In this document: in pieces, positions 55,264-62,086 of the stretch
Layout: each line of letters starts with the position of its first letter
Position numbering within the stretch: the first letter of the stretch is position 1
NCBI GenBank assembly: GCA_963740205.1
Contig: CAVUDD010000002.1
Span: 310,001-374,000 of the forward strand
DNA length: 64,000 nt
Direction of reading: 5' to 3'
DNA from: UBA2137 sp963740205
Lineage (GTDB): Bacteria; Pseudomonadota; Alphaproteobacteria; Micavibrionales; Micavibrionaceae
Program-made: the position numbers and the translations under genes
Notes under the pieces: generated by a model
Seen by the model: only the letters and a program-made list of their open reading frames with translations
What the model was told of the DNA's origin: nothing
Database searches by the model: none

Positions 55264-55291
55264 TAAATTTACTAAAAAACGTTATAGATAA
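55247..55291 (+). other. Cast-off recombinase C-terminus 1 (14-residue ORF)
   Basis: MVHPGGKFTKKRYR followed by TAA. Its MVHPGG is in the same frame as the last residues of the serine recombinase at 63628 (MVHPGGFEPPTA). If the element is excised, the recombinase frame would continue into this tail. Probably not translated on its own in the integrated state. Confidence 0.5.
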
Positions 55292-55333
55292 CATGAGAAC
55301 CATCAACAAAATCACAAAAATCAAACAAGATAA

Positions 55334-55362
55334 TTGACATAATGTGTATTTTATTGTAAATT
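55334..55362 (+). promoter_or_regulatory. Putative promoter of the 55396 gene
   Basis: Consensus TTGACA (55334-55339), a 17-base spacer and TAAATT, about 35 bases before the ATG at 55396. Sits within the leftmost element module. Confidence 0.5.
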
Positions 55363-55395
55363 TTTATTTTTTTAAAATGCCTCAAGGAAACTGTT

Positions 55396-55890
55396 ATGAA
55401 TTTGAGAAGAAAAATTTTTGCCACTACACTGGCTGGCCTAGGAATAACAGGCGCTACTCTATACGTTGACGATGCAATTGAGCAAAGCTCGTTTGAAGGT
55501 ATAGTTGAGAAACTTGCCTCTCAATGGGTGCAGCAAAGCCTTAATCACAATATTGAGAGAAATGGCGTTCTTGATGATGAAGGTACTTCTTATCCAAATT
55601 TATGTTCTCAAACCCACAATTACCTAAAATCACCAGAATCTGAAGACGCAGAACGCTTTTCACAAAACTTTAGCGGCGGCGTTGCAAATAACAAGGCGGT
55701 TAATCTTTACTTTGAAACAGACCGAGGACAGCAAGTTTATGCAGATTTTAATGGTCATTACACCGTAAGGCCTGAATTGGCTTGGAGCACCGCAGATGGA
55801 ATAAATAATGAGTATAGGCTAGTAGCTAATTTAGATTTAACAACTTATACGCGCGACAATGATTTAGAACTCTTTTACAAGCAATACTGA
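55396..55890 (+). CDS. Hypothetical exported or membrane-anchored protein (cargo of module 1)
   Basis: 164 residues; ATG with AAGGA upstream. N-terminus RRKIFATTLAGLGITGATLYV is a signal peptide or anchor. The rest is soluble, with one Cys and a strand-rich C-terminal half (VNLYFETDRGQQVYADFNGHYTVRPELAW, YRLVANLDLTTYTRDNDLELFYKQY). No family recognised. The only gene between att repeats R1 and R2, visibly AT-richer than the pilus genes, so an acquired cargo gene. Confidence 0.6.
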   Translation: MNLRRKIFATTLAGLGITGATLYVDDAIEQSSFEGIVEKLASQWVQQSLNHNIERNGVLDDEGTSYPNLCSQTHNYLKSPESEDAERFSQNFSGGVANNKAVNLYFETDRGQQVYADFNGHYTVRPELAWSTADGINNEYRLVANLDLTTYTRDNDLELFYKQY

Positions 55891-55947
55891 AATTATATCA
55901 TCTGAAACTTTTAGCTGTCCAAAAAATTAAAGTTAAATTTTGAGGAT

Positions 55948-55980
55948 AATGGTGCGCCCGAAAGGTAAATTTACGAAAAG
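55948..55980 (+). repeat. Attachment-site-like repeat R2
   Basis: AATGGTGCGCCCGAAAGG followed by TAAATTTACGAAAAG; 15 of 18 core bases match R1 and the tRNA end, and the flank matches R1 and R3. Read as the other strand it resembles the 3' end of a tRNA with acceptor CGGGCGC-ACCA. Confidence 0.75.
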
Positions 55981-56041
55981 TGCTTTGGAGAACTTGAAGG
56001 AGTTTGATAGCATTTCATCTATCGTTAACAATACAAAATAA
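55949..56041 (+). other. Cast-off recombinase C-terminus 2 (30-residue ORF)
   Basis: Starts MVRPKGKFTKSALENLKEFDS and ends at TAA after VNNTK. Over codons 1-20 it differs from the R3 ORF in 8 codons, 7 of them synonymous and one Glu/Asp, so the peptide sequence was under selection. Same frame relation to the recombinase end as in R1. Interpreted as the native C-terminus of a related recombinase left behind by an older integration. Confidence 0.5.
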
Positions 56042-56045
56042 TTAC

Positions 56046-56690
56046 ATGCTAGCATTAATAGTAATTTTAATTGGTATCATTACCATCATTCACATCCCTG
56101 GAAACAAGGCTTTTATATTCTGGGTTTACTCAATAATAGCTATTAATTTATATTTAAAGGCCTATGAACAAGATTATTGGAACTTGAACTTAGGCGAAGG
56201 CCTTTCAGTAATACTCTGGTACGTAATCTTTGTTATAATAATATTTTGTATTCTTGGCGTTTTATCTTGGCGTTACTTTAATACACCCGACCAACTCAGT
56301 TGGCAAAAGTCTGATAATATTTTTATTGTAGCCTTATTAATTATCTCAATAACTTATTACGGATTGAATTATTCTGGTATCTGCCTAGCTGAAGGCAAAA
56401 AATATTCAGATTTCTCAATATTGAAAAAATATTTAGATGAAGGATCTGAGAGTGATTTAGCAGTCTATTATCGAAACAGTTCTAATTTAACAAATGCTTT
56501 AGGGGCAAGACGCGTACGTGTTCAAAGCATAACAATTAAATCACCGAATAAAGAAGATGATCGCTATGCCACTGAAACATTTTTTAGTCTTGACGCTTGT
56601 GGAAACAGAGTGGGGGATTTAATGTCTATGGGAATGTCTAAAAGAGCGGTAGAAATTGCCTTAGACAGCCAAAAATATATAGTTAAGTAA
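56046..56690 (+). CDS. Hypothetical four-helix membrane protein (cargo of module 2)
   Basis: 214 residues from the ATG at 56046; a TTG at 56004 is in frame but inside the R2 tail. Four membrane helices (LALIVILIGIITIIHI, AFIFWVYSIIAINLYL, VILWYVIFVIIIFCILGVLSW, IFIVALLIISITYYGL) are followed by a soluble ~100-residue domain ending AVEIALDSQKYIVK. No family recognised. It is the sole gene between repeats R2 and R3. Small membrane proteins in such islands are often effectors, but this is only a guess. Confidence 0.6.
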   Translation: MLALIVILIGIITIIHIPGNKAFIFWVYSIIAINLYLKAYEQDYWNLNLGEGLSVILWYVIFVIIIFCILGVLSWRYFNTPDQLSWQKSDNIFIVALLIISITYYGLNYSGICLAEGKKYSDFSILKKYLDEGSESDLAVYYRNSSNLTNALGARRVRVQSITIKSPNKEDDRYATETFFSLDACGNRVGDLMSMGMSKRAVEIALDSQKYIVK

Positions 56691-56696
56691 CTTAAA

Positions 56697-56729
56697 AATG
56701 GTGCGCCCGAAAGGTAAGTTTACGAAAAG
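56697..56729 (+). repeat. Attachment-site-like repeat R3
   Basis: AATGGTGCGCCCGAAAGG followed by TAAGTTTACGAAAAG. The core is identical to R2; the flank differs by one base. Left boundary of the segment that carries the recombinase. Confidence 0.75.
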
Positions 56730-56808
56730 TGCCTTAGACAACCTAAAAGAGTTCGACTTGCTCATAGCGCCAAGAAGTATCAAGACAACAATGTATAATC
56801 AGTCTTGA
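56698..56808 (+). other. Cast-off recombinase C-terminus 3 (36-residue ORF)
   Basis: Reads MVRPKGKFTKSALDNLKEFD, then LLIAPRSIKTTMYNQS and a TGA. If the segment between R3 and the tRNA circularised, the recombinase at 62087 would end with this tail instead of HPGGFEPPTA. Near-synonymous to the R2 ORF. Confidence 0.5.
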
Positions 56809-56932
56809 ATCTAGGGAAACAGCTCTTCTTTGACAGCTTTTTAATATCGCCCCATAGGAAACGAAATACATCAGTAAAGAACATATCTGTACTGAATATT
56901 GCTAATTACTTAGTTATATCCTAAAAGAAGTT

Positions 56933-58051
56933 ATGCAAGTGTTTGAAGAAGCTTTGAATTTAGCTAACTATACAGACTTATCAGAAACTGGTGGCTCACA
57001 CAGTCAAAAAGGGATGGAGTACCAGAAACACTGGGCAGTATCTCAGATGTTTAAGCTATTCACAGAAAACGAAGATGATTTTTTAATCTTGTTTGAAGCC
57101 CTACAAGATATCGCTGTTTACAACTCCTCTTCCAACCCAAAGTCTGTGAAAATTTATCAAATAAAAAAGAAAGATCGAAATGAATGGAAGTGGAATCTGT
57201 TAACTGGTCTTCACAAGGAGAATTCAAAAAAACAACCTTACGATAAAGCACCCCATAGTGTTTTAGGTAAGCTATACCACGCAACAATCTCTGTAAAATC
57301 CTTAGGCGCAAGCGGGCACTTTGTATCTAACGCGGGCTGTGACCTTGAGCTTAATTGTGGTGGGAATGCCGCTACAAGCACTATTTGCACCTTGGAAGAC
57401 TTAAACCCTCCTTACCTAGATCTGTTAAGGGAAGGATTGAAAACATTACACGAAGACAAGAAAGAATTACCAAAATTCGATAACATATATATTGAAAAGT
57501 CTTCTATACCTGTAGATGAGCCAAAGAAATTCTTGATTGGTGAAGTTTATGAATTTTTGAAAAGTAAAAGCCCTGCGCACGTCAATCAAACTGAATCGTT
57601 AATAGATGCGCTATTAATCAAAATCTCACCTTTAGGAGCAAAAACGGATAAGTGTAAAAACTTTGAAGAACTGAAAAAAAGGCAGGGCTTTTCTAGACAA
57701 GAATTTGGGCAAGCTTTAGCAGACCTTGAAACAATCCCTGACAAACTCCAAGTTTTAACAGAAATCTTAAGTCAGCTGAAAACTGATGGAATGATTTTTT
57801 ATGAATCAATTGCAGTAAAAAAAGCAGCTACTGAGATACAAAGAAAACAGCTTTTAAATATGTTGGACGAAGACTCTTTGAACCTCCTACGCTTGTGCGA
57901 TGATTGGATAGAAAAGCACAGCCTCAACGGAAATTTAATGACTGTTTTTGATAATGCTTATAAAGATATTGTTAAATCTGAGCACAACATTACAAAAAGT
58001 ACTTTCTTTGCATTATTTGCATTAAGGACAATAGACCATGCGTGGACCTAA
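56933..58051 (+). CDS. DUF4297 (Cap4-like) nuclease, Lamassu LmuA-like
   Basis: 372 residues. The N-terminal ~150 residues match the DUF4297 dsDNA-nuclease pattern: ETGGSHSQKGMEYQKHWAV, then FLILFEALQDIAVYNS (Glu and Asp of the PD-(D/E)xK core) and IYQIKKK (Q-x-K). The C-terminal half is helical, of unknown type. DUF4297 domains serve as effectors in CBASS (Cap4), Lamassu (LmuA) and related anti-phage systems. It overlaps the SMC-like ATPase gene by 10 bases, the arrangement of a two-gene Lamassu-like system. Presumed to cut DNA when the ATPase senses invading DNA. Confidence 0.78.
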   Translation: MQVFEEALNLANYTDLSETGGSHSQKGMEYQKHWAVSQMFKLFTENEDDFLILFEALQDIAVYNSSSNPKSVKIYQIKKKDRNEWKWNLLTGLHKENSKKQPYDKAPHSVLGKLYHATISVKSLGASGHFVSNAGCDLELNCGGNAATSTICTLEDLNPPYLDLLREGLKTLHEDKKELPKFDNIYIEKSSIPVDEPKKFLIGEVYEFLKSKSPAHVNQTESLIDALLIKISPLGAKTDKCKNFEELKKRQGFSRQEFGQALADLETIPDKLQVLTEILSQLKTDGMIFYESIAVKKAATEIQRKQLLNMLDEDSLNLLRLCDDWIEKHSLNGNLMTVFDNAYKDIVKSEHNITKSTFFALFALRTIDHAWT

Positions 58052-59790
58052 CTTTAGAAAACTTATTAGAAGTTTACGGACAAAATCATATGAAAAGCTT
58101 AGTATTCAAAAACATTTATCTTCTCTCTCAAAAAGAGAGGAAAGCGAAAGAAGTTAATTTTCACGTTAACAGAAATCTAGTTTACGGAAAAAACCACACT
58201 GGTAAATCTAGCTTAATTAAAAGCATATTCATTACGCTGGGAGCAACACCTGCTGGAAAATTGAGAAAGTGGGATACTGGGACTCTATGTCTGCTTGATT
58301 TAAGTATAAACGGAAAAGACTATAAAATACTTTATCAAATGGGGTATCGAGCGCTGTTTAATCATAACAATCAAATTGTGCTTGCCACAGGAGAGCATCA
58401 AGTTTGGACAAAGTTTTTCTCAGAAATTACAGGATTTAACCTTCTTGTTTCCGCGAAGAAAACTAGCAATTTGGTTCCTGCAGACCCTGCGTGCTTTTTT
58501 CTTCCATTCTACATAGACCAGGACGGCAGTTGGCAGGCACAACAATGGGGGACATTCCCAAGTACTAATAGGTTTAGTGCACCACAAGGTGACATTTTAG
58601 AATTCTTTACTGGAATTAAACCCTCTGAATGGTACCGGGAGGAAGCTAAAAGAAAACAAAAACAGACAACTCTTACGGAACTGGAGAACGAGAGGGAATT
58701 CTTAAAAAGAGCCAAGCTGCGTTTGCACGATAACCTTCCTCAAAACTGTGTTAAAATTAACTCTCAAAATTTTGAGACTGAGATTAGAGAACTCACCGAA
58801 AAGGTTAACTCATTAAATAAAAAGCAAGAAGTACTTAGAGAGAGGGTTTATGAAGAACAAGAGATACTAACATCTTTAGAAATTCAAGTTGAACTCTCAA
58901 AAGAAGCTTTAAATACCTATGGAAACGACGCTTCTTATTTAGCTAATAGACAATCACAAAATTTGATTTGCCCAACATGTAATGCTGAGCATAAAGAAAC
59001 CTTTCTCGACATTCTAAATTATGCCGAAGATGCTCGAACGCTCCAAGGATTAGTTCTTAGCCTTAATAATGACGCCTTCACCGCTAGAGAACAATTAAAT
59101 AAAACTAAACAGGAGCTATCAAATTTAAAAGCATACTATCTCGAGATATCAGAGATTTTACAGACTAAAAAAGGTGAACTTGAATTTAAAGATATCGTAA
59201 AAAATATGAGTGCTGAGAATGCATACAATGCCTTCTTTCTAGAAGAAGAAAAACTTCAAAACGAGATAAACGAATTACAAAACTCAATTCATGAAATCCT
59301 TGAGAATTTAAAAAAGCATTCTGATAAAAAACGTAAAAAAATGATTATTGAAGACTACAGAGGTTTCTACACAGTAGCACTGTCTGAACTGAATATGCCT
59401 CCAATAGAGATGAAGAGACAACAATTACGCTCCAGACCCTCCCTCTCTGGAAGCGGTGGACCAAGAGAATTACTTGCATACTACTCCTCACTTTGGAAGA
59501 CTATTTCTAAGCATGGTGATTTTAATGTACCAATAGTTATAGATTCCCCCAACCAACAGGGTCAAGATGAATACAATCTCCCGTTAGTCCTTGAATATGT
59601 AGCCACAAAACTTCCTGATAATAACCAAATAATAATAGGCTCAGAAATCGAAACTGAACACGATTTTGATAATAAAATTGAGTTTCAAAAACCTTATCAA
59701 CTGTTAGATGAGGAAGAATATGAAAAGCAAAACAGTCATTTTTCTCCTTTCGTTAACGCAATGATGAAAGAGCTTGATAAAAAAGACTAA
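58042..59790 (+). CDS. SMC-like ATPase, Lamassu LmuB-like
   Basis: 582 residues from a GTG start; ATG 58090 is an alternative. Walker A VYGKNHTGKSSL (residues 48-57), a long coiled coil, and a zinc-hook CPTC near residue 310. Further coiled coil follows, then ABC signature-like SLSGSGGPRELLAYYSSLW and Walker B VPIVIDSPNQQG. This is Rad50/SMC architecture, shorter than Rad50 and of the type found beside DUF4297 nucleases. Probably senses DNA ends or replication intermediates and controls the nuclease. No third (LmuC-like) gene of clear type is adjacent. Confidence 0.8.
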   Translation: MDLTLENLLEVYGQNHMKSLVFKNIYLLSQKERKAKEVNFHVNRNLVYGKNHTGKSSLIKSIFITLGATPAGKLRKWDTGTLCLLDLSINGKDYKILYQMGYRALFNHNNQIVLATGEHQVWTKFFSEITGFNLLVSAKKTSNLVPADPACFFLPFYIDQDGSWQAQQWGTFPSTNRFSAPQGDILEFFTGIKPSEWYREEAKRKQKQTTLTELENEREFLKRAKLRLHDNLPQNCVKINSQNFETEIRELTEKVNSLNKKQEVLRERVYEEQEILTSLEIQVELSKEALNTYGNDASYLANRQSQNLICPTCNAEHKETFLDILNYAEDARTLQGLVLSLNNDAFTAREQLNKTKQELSNLKAYYLEISEILQTKKGELEFKDIVKNMSAENAYNAFFLEEEKLQNEINELQNSIHEILENLKKHSDKKRKKMIIEDYRGFYTVALSELNMPPIEMKRQQLRSRPSLSGSGGPRELLAYYSSLWKTISKHGDFNVPIVIDSPNQQGQDEYNLPLVLEYVATKLPDNNQIIIGSEIETEHDFDNKIEFQKPYQLLDEEEYEKQNSHFSPFVNAMMKELDKKD

Positions 59791-59842
59791 ATCTTTCTTT
59801 TTGCTTATTTTTTAAATAACCCGCATAGTGTTTTTGGGTTGG

Positions 59843-60036
59843 TTTTCGTTAAGCCAATCTGGGGCTTAGTAACCTCTAAATCGCAAGCGGTGATGACACC
59901 ACCGAAATCGTGTCGCTACTCGGCTTATGGCTGGGTGGCGATGTCATGTTCAGGCGTAAGCTAAAAGCATCGCGCCGTTCCTTGCGATACGGTTACTAAC
60001 ACCCAGCTACCAGCCCTAATAGGTTGGTGGCTTTTT
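59843..60036 (+). ncRNA. Structured RNA candidate ending in a terminator
   Basis: No ORF, but dense complementarity. TTAGTAACC (59866-59874) pairs with GGTTACTAA (59991-59999) and TCGCAAG (59881-59887) with CTTGCGA (59981-59987), making a 16-bp closing helix. Inside are a CGGTG/CACCG hairpin (59888-59904) and GCGATG/CATCGC (59938-59943 with 59968-59973). GCTGGGTG (59930-59937) is complementary to CACCCAGC (60000-60007), a potential 8-bp pseudoknot. A terminator follows at once. Could be a trans-acting RNA of the defence island or a leader controlling the 60065 gene. Not recognised as a known family. Confidence 0.65.
60006..60036 (+). terminator. Rho-independent terminator of the structured RNA
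   Basis: GCTACCAGCC and GGTTGGTGGC form a 10-bp stem (two G-U pairs) around a six-base loop, followed by five T. It lies 28 bases before the 60065 start codon, so it either ends the RNA or acts as an attenuator. Its first two bases are also used by the proposed pseudoknot. Confidence 0.8.
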
Positions 60037-60064
60037 CGTTTTAACTTAAGAGAAAGGAATACAA

Positions 60065-60604
60065 ATGTCTGATTGGCACTACGCCCTGAACGGTAAACAG
60101 AAAGGTCCTGTTAATGATGAAGAAATGAGAGAGCTTATAAAAGATGGAAAGGTTGATAATGATACAACCGTTTGGCGAGAAGGAATGCCCGAGTGGGAAC
60201 CCATTTCAAAGACACGCTTTAATACTCAATTTAAAAGCCCTCCCCCTTTAAAAGGAGACAGCGTAAACAATACTATGGCTTGGCTGTTGGGATTTTCTCC
60301 AATTATAGGTTTAAGTCTCGAATACATACTTGGAGGAGCAATCTACGGCGAGACACTTGGATATGTTGCGGCTCAATCTGGTGAGTTCCTATGGGTTCAC
60401 TTTGTTTTAGTTTTAAGCTTAGCGTTTTGGGATGTAAAGCGATTGCAAAAAGCTGGGCACACAACGAAGAAATATGGCTTTTGGTTCTGGTTTCTTCCCG
60501 TTTATCTATTTCAGAGATCAAAGCATACCCATACAACCAAAGCTTACTTCTGGGTATATATATCTTTGCTAGTCCTATTTATCCTCGCTGACTTAGGCTA
60601 TTAA
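60065..60604 (+). CDS. GYF_2-domain membrane protein
   Basis: 179 residues. N-terminal GYF_2 (DUF4339) domain with WHYALNGKQKGPVNDEEMRELIKDGKVDNDTTVWREGMPEWEPI, followed by three to four membrane helices (MAWLLGFSPIIGLSLEYIL, FLWVHFVLVLSLAFWDV, FWFWFLPVYLFQ, AYFWVYISLLVLFILADL). GYF_2 domains are thought to bind proline-rich peptides; the fusion to membrane helices is widespread and of unknown role. AAAGGA lies before the ATG. Located behind the structured RNA. Confidence 0.82.
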   Translation: MSDWHYALNGKQKGPVNDEEMRELIKDGKVDNDTTVWREGMPEWEPISKTRFNTQFKSPPPLKGDSVNNTMAWLLGFSPIIGLSLEYILGGAIYGETLGYVAAQSGEFLWVHFVLVLSLAFWDVKRLQKAGHTTKKYGFWFWFLPVYLFQRSKHTHTTKAYFWVYISLLVLFILADLGY

Positions 60605-60762
60605 GGCAAATTAAGGGGCACAGGGTTTATTTGCGACTTGGTGGGTGCTAGAACCAAAATACTTGCGCCTAGAGAAGCCGTACACAAGTTCTTCCCCCTG
60701 CCCCCAACACCGCCCGCCAAAAAGTTCTTTAAACGCCTCCACAAACCCCCTATCATCTTTTT

Positions 60763-61410
60763 ATGAAAAAGGACGAGGCAAATCAATATCCTGCTCTTGA
60801 AGTATTAGGTGAATGTAAAAAAATTCATAGCATAATAGGTTCAGAAAGATTTCAAGAAGCAAGAAAATTAAGGTTAAAAGCTATTCTCGATGATAAGTTT
60901 ATATATCAAAGAGCTTTAGAAGAGAACTTCCATAGTTATGAAATTATATGTGACAAGTGTGTTTACAATGAAACTCTTCTCCAACAAAGCAAGTCTATAA
61001 AAAAACCATCTTTTTTGGCTTACTGCTCTTGCAAAAATTACAAAATCTACGGAGGCAACTTTAATCCCCTTAAAGGTACTTTAATTGGAAAAATACAGCA
61101 ACGCCCAACAAAAATAACTCTCGCTTTACATCATCAGGCTTTCAAAATTTCTGATATTGTAAAAACAGCAAATGTTACAGAGCCTTGCGCAAATAATATT
61201 TTAAAAGTTTTAAAAGAAGCTCAAGCTAATTGGAAGGAATATGAATTAAACAGAGAACAAAAGATCATCCAAGAGTTCATATCAATAACTAAAAACAACA
61301 CCATTTGGCCTAATACAATTCCTTATTTTATGACTGATTTGAAAGATTATATAGATGATATATTTTTTGAAAAAACATTTAATAAACTAATAAAGTTGAC
61401 CGATATTTAG
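60763..61410 (+). CDS. Hypothetical protein with possible zinc motif
   Basis: 215 residues, no obvious ribosome site. Two cysteine pairs (CDKC near residue 66, CSC near residue 87) could bind zinc. The C-terminal half has a possible helix-turn-helix (FKISDIVKTANVTEPCANNILKVLKEAQ), suggesting DNA binding. No family recognised. AT-rich like the rest of the element. Confidence 0.6.
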   Translation: MKKDEANQYPALEVLGECKKIHSIIGSERFQEARKLRLKAILDDKFIYQRALEENFHSYEIICDKCVYNETLLQQSKSIKKPSFLAYCSCKNYKIYGGNFNPLKGTLIGKIQQRPTKITLALHHQAFKISDIVKTANVTEPCANNILKVLKEAQANWKEYELNREQKIIQEFISITKNNTIWPNTIPYFMTDLKDYIDDIFFEKTFNKLIKLTDI

Positions 61411-61511
61411 TTATTTTCGCCTAATTAGGCAATTTTAAATTCTTCTTTCCCCCATACCCAATCTGAAATTTACAATTTTTATAGGTAACTTCATACAACA
61501 AGGAAGTTGCC

Positions 61512-61631
61512 ATGAAAAAACGAAACCATAGCAAGCCAACTGCTTCTGTAGATAAAGAGTTAGAAGCTTTGGTTAAAACTGTAATCAGGCAGTCTTTCTT
61601 TGTTAACCCCGATGAAAGAAAGGAAAAATAA
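61512..61631 (+). CDS. 39-residue small protein
   Basis: MKKRNHSKPTASVDKELEALVKTVIRQSFFVNPDERKEK. AAGGAAG lies 8 bases before the ATG, and its TAA is directly followed by the ATG of the next gene, indicating coupled translation. Basic N-terminus and amphipathic middle. No family recognised. Confidence 0.5.
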   Translation: MKKRNHSKPTASVDKELEALVKTVIRQSFFVNPDERKEK

Positions 61632-62009
61632 ATGAAAATAATGATATGTTTGAATACTATAGATTTACTAACTGCAATAACTACAAAATTGGGTGTGTCA
61701 CAGTTAGAAAGAACCCGCACCAACGCTCTGAAAAATCTTGCTTATTATGAAGTTGTTCATGCTCGAATTACACCATGTGATTTTATGTGCACCAACAAAG
61801 TTCATTCAGTTTTTAAAACTATAGAGTATATAGCTGATTTTTACAGTAAAAGAGATTTTGAAGTACATATACATATTGAGCCCTTAGCAGAGCTTTCCGT
61901 CAAATTCCAAGGATATTTAGACTTACTTGCAAACAAATTTATTCTGAAATCTAAAGAAGAGTTAAACGACGAAAACAGAAGATATCGACAAACACTCATA
62001 ACAGCGTGA
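61632..62009 (+). CDS. Hypothetical protein of the element
   Basis: 125 residues; starts right after the stop of the 39-residue gene with AAGGAA inside that gene. Reads IDLLTAITTKLGVSQLERTRTNALKNLAYYE near the start, with IHIEPLAELSVKFQGYLDLLANKF later. Soluble, mixed composition. No family recognised. With the 39-residue gene it precedes the recombinase and could be its directionality factor or an accessory DNA-binding protein, but no motif proves this. Confidence 0.5.
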   Translation: MKIMICLNTIDLLTAITTKLGVSQLERTRTNALKNLAYYEVVHARITPCDFMCTNKVHSVFKTIEYIADFYSKRDFEVHIHIEPLAELSVKFQGYLDLLANKFILKSKEELNDENRRYRQTLITA

Positions 62010-62086
62010 AATCATAGAAGGAGACACTTTCCTCTTTTTAGGGCAAAATAGAAAAAACATTTTAATTTCAGTATGTTGGAGTAAAT

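Noticed and set aside
55246..56730. Integron-like attC cassette array
   Set aside because: The repeats lack inverted attC architecture and there is no tyrosine IntI. They match the tRNA 3' end and the recombinase frame instead.
59791..60064. Retron or group II intron RNA
   Set aside because: No reverse transcriptase nearby, and no domain V-like or msr/msd layout was recognisable. Kept only as an unassigned structured RNA.
60601..60786. 61-residue minus-strand ORF between the GYF_2 gene and the 60763 gene
   Set aside because: Overlaps the start of the plus-strand gene, with a glycine-rich low-complexity segment and no family.
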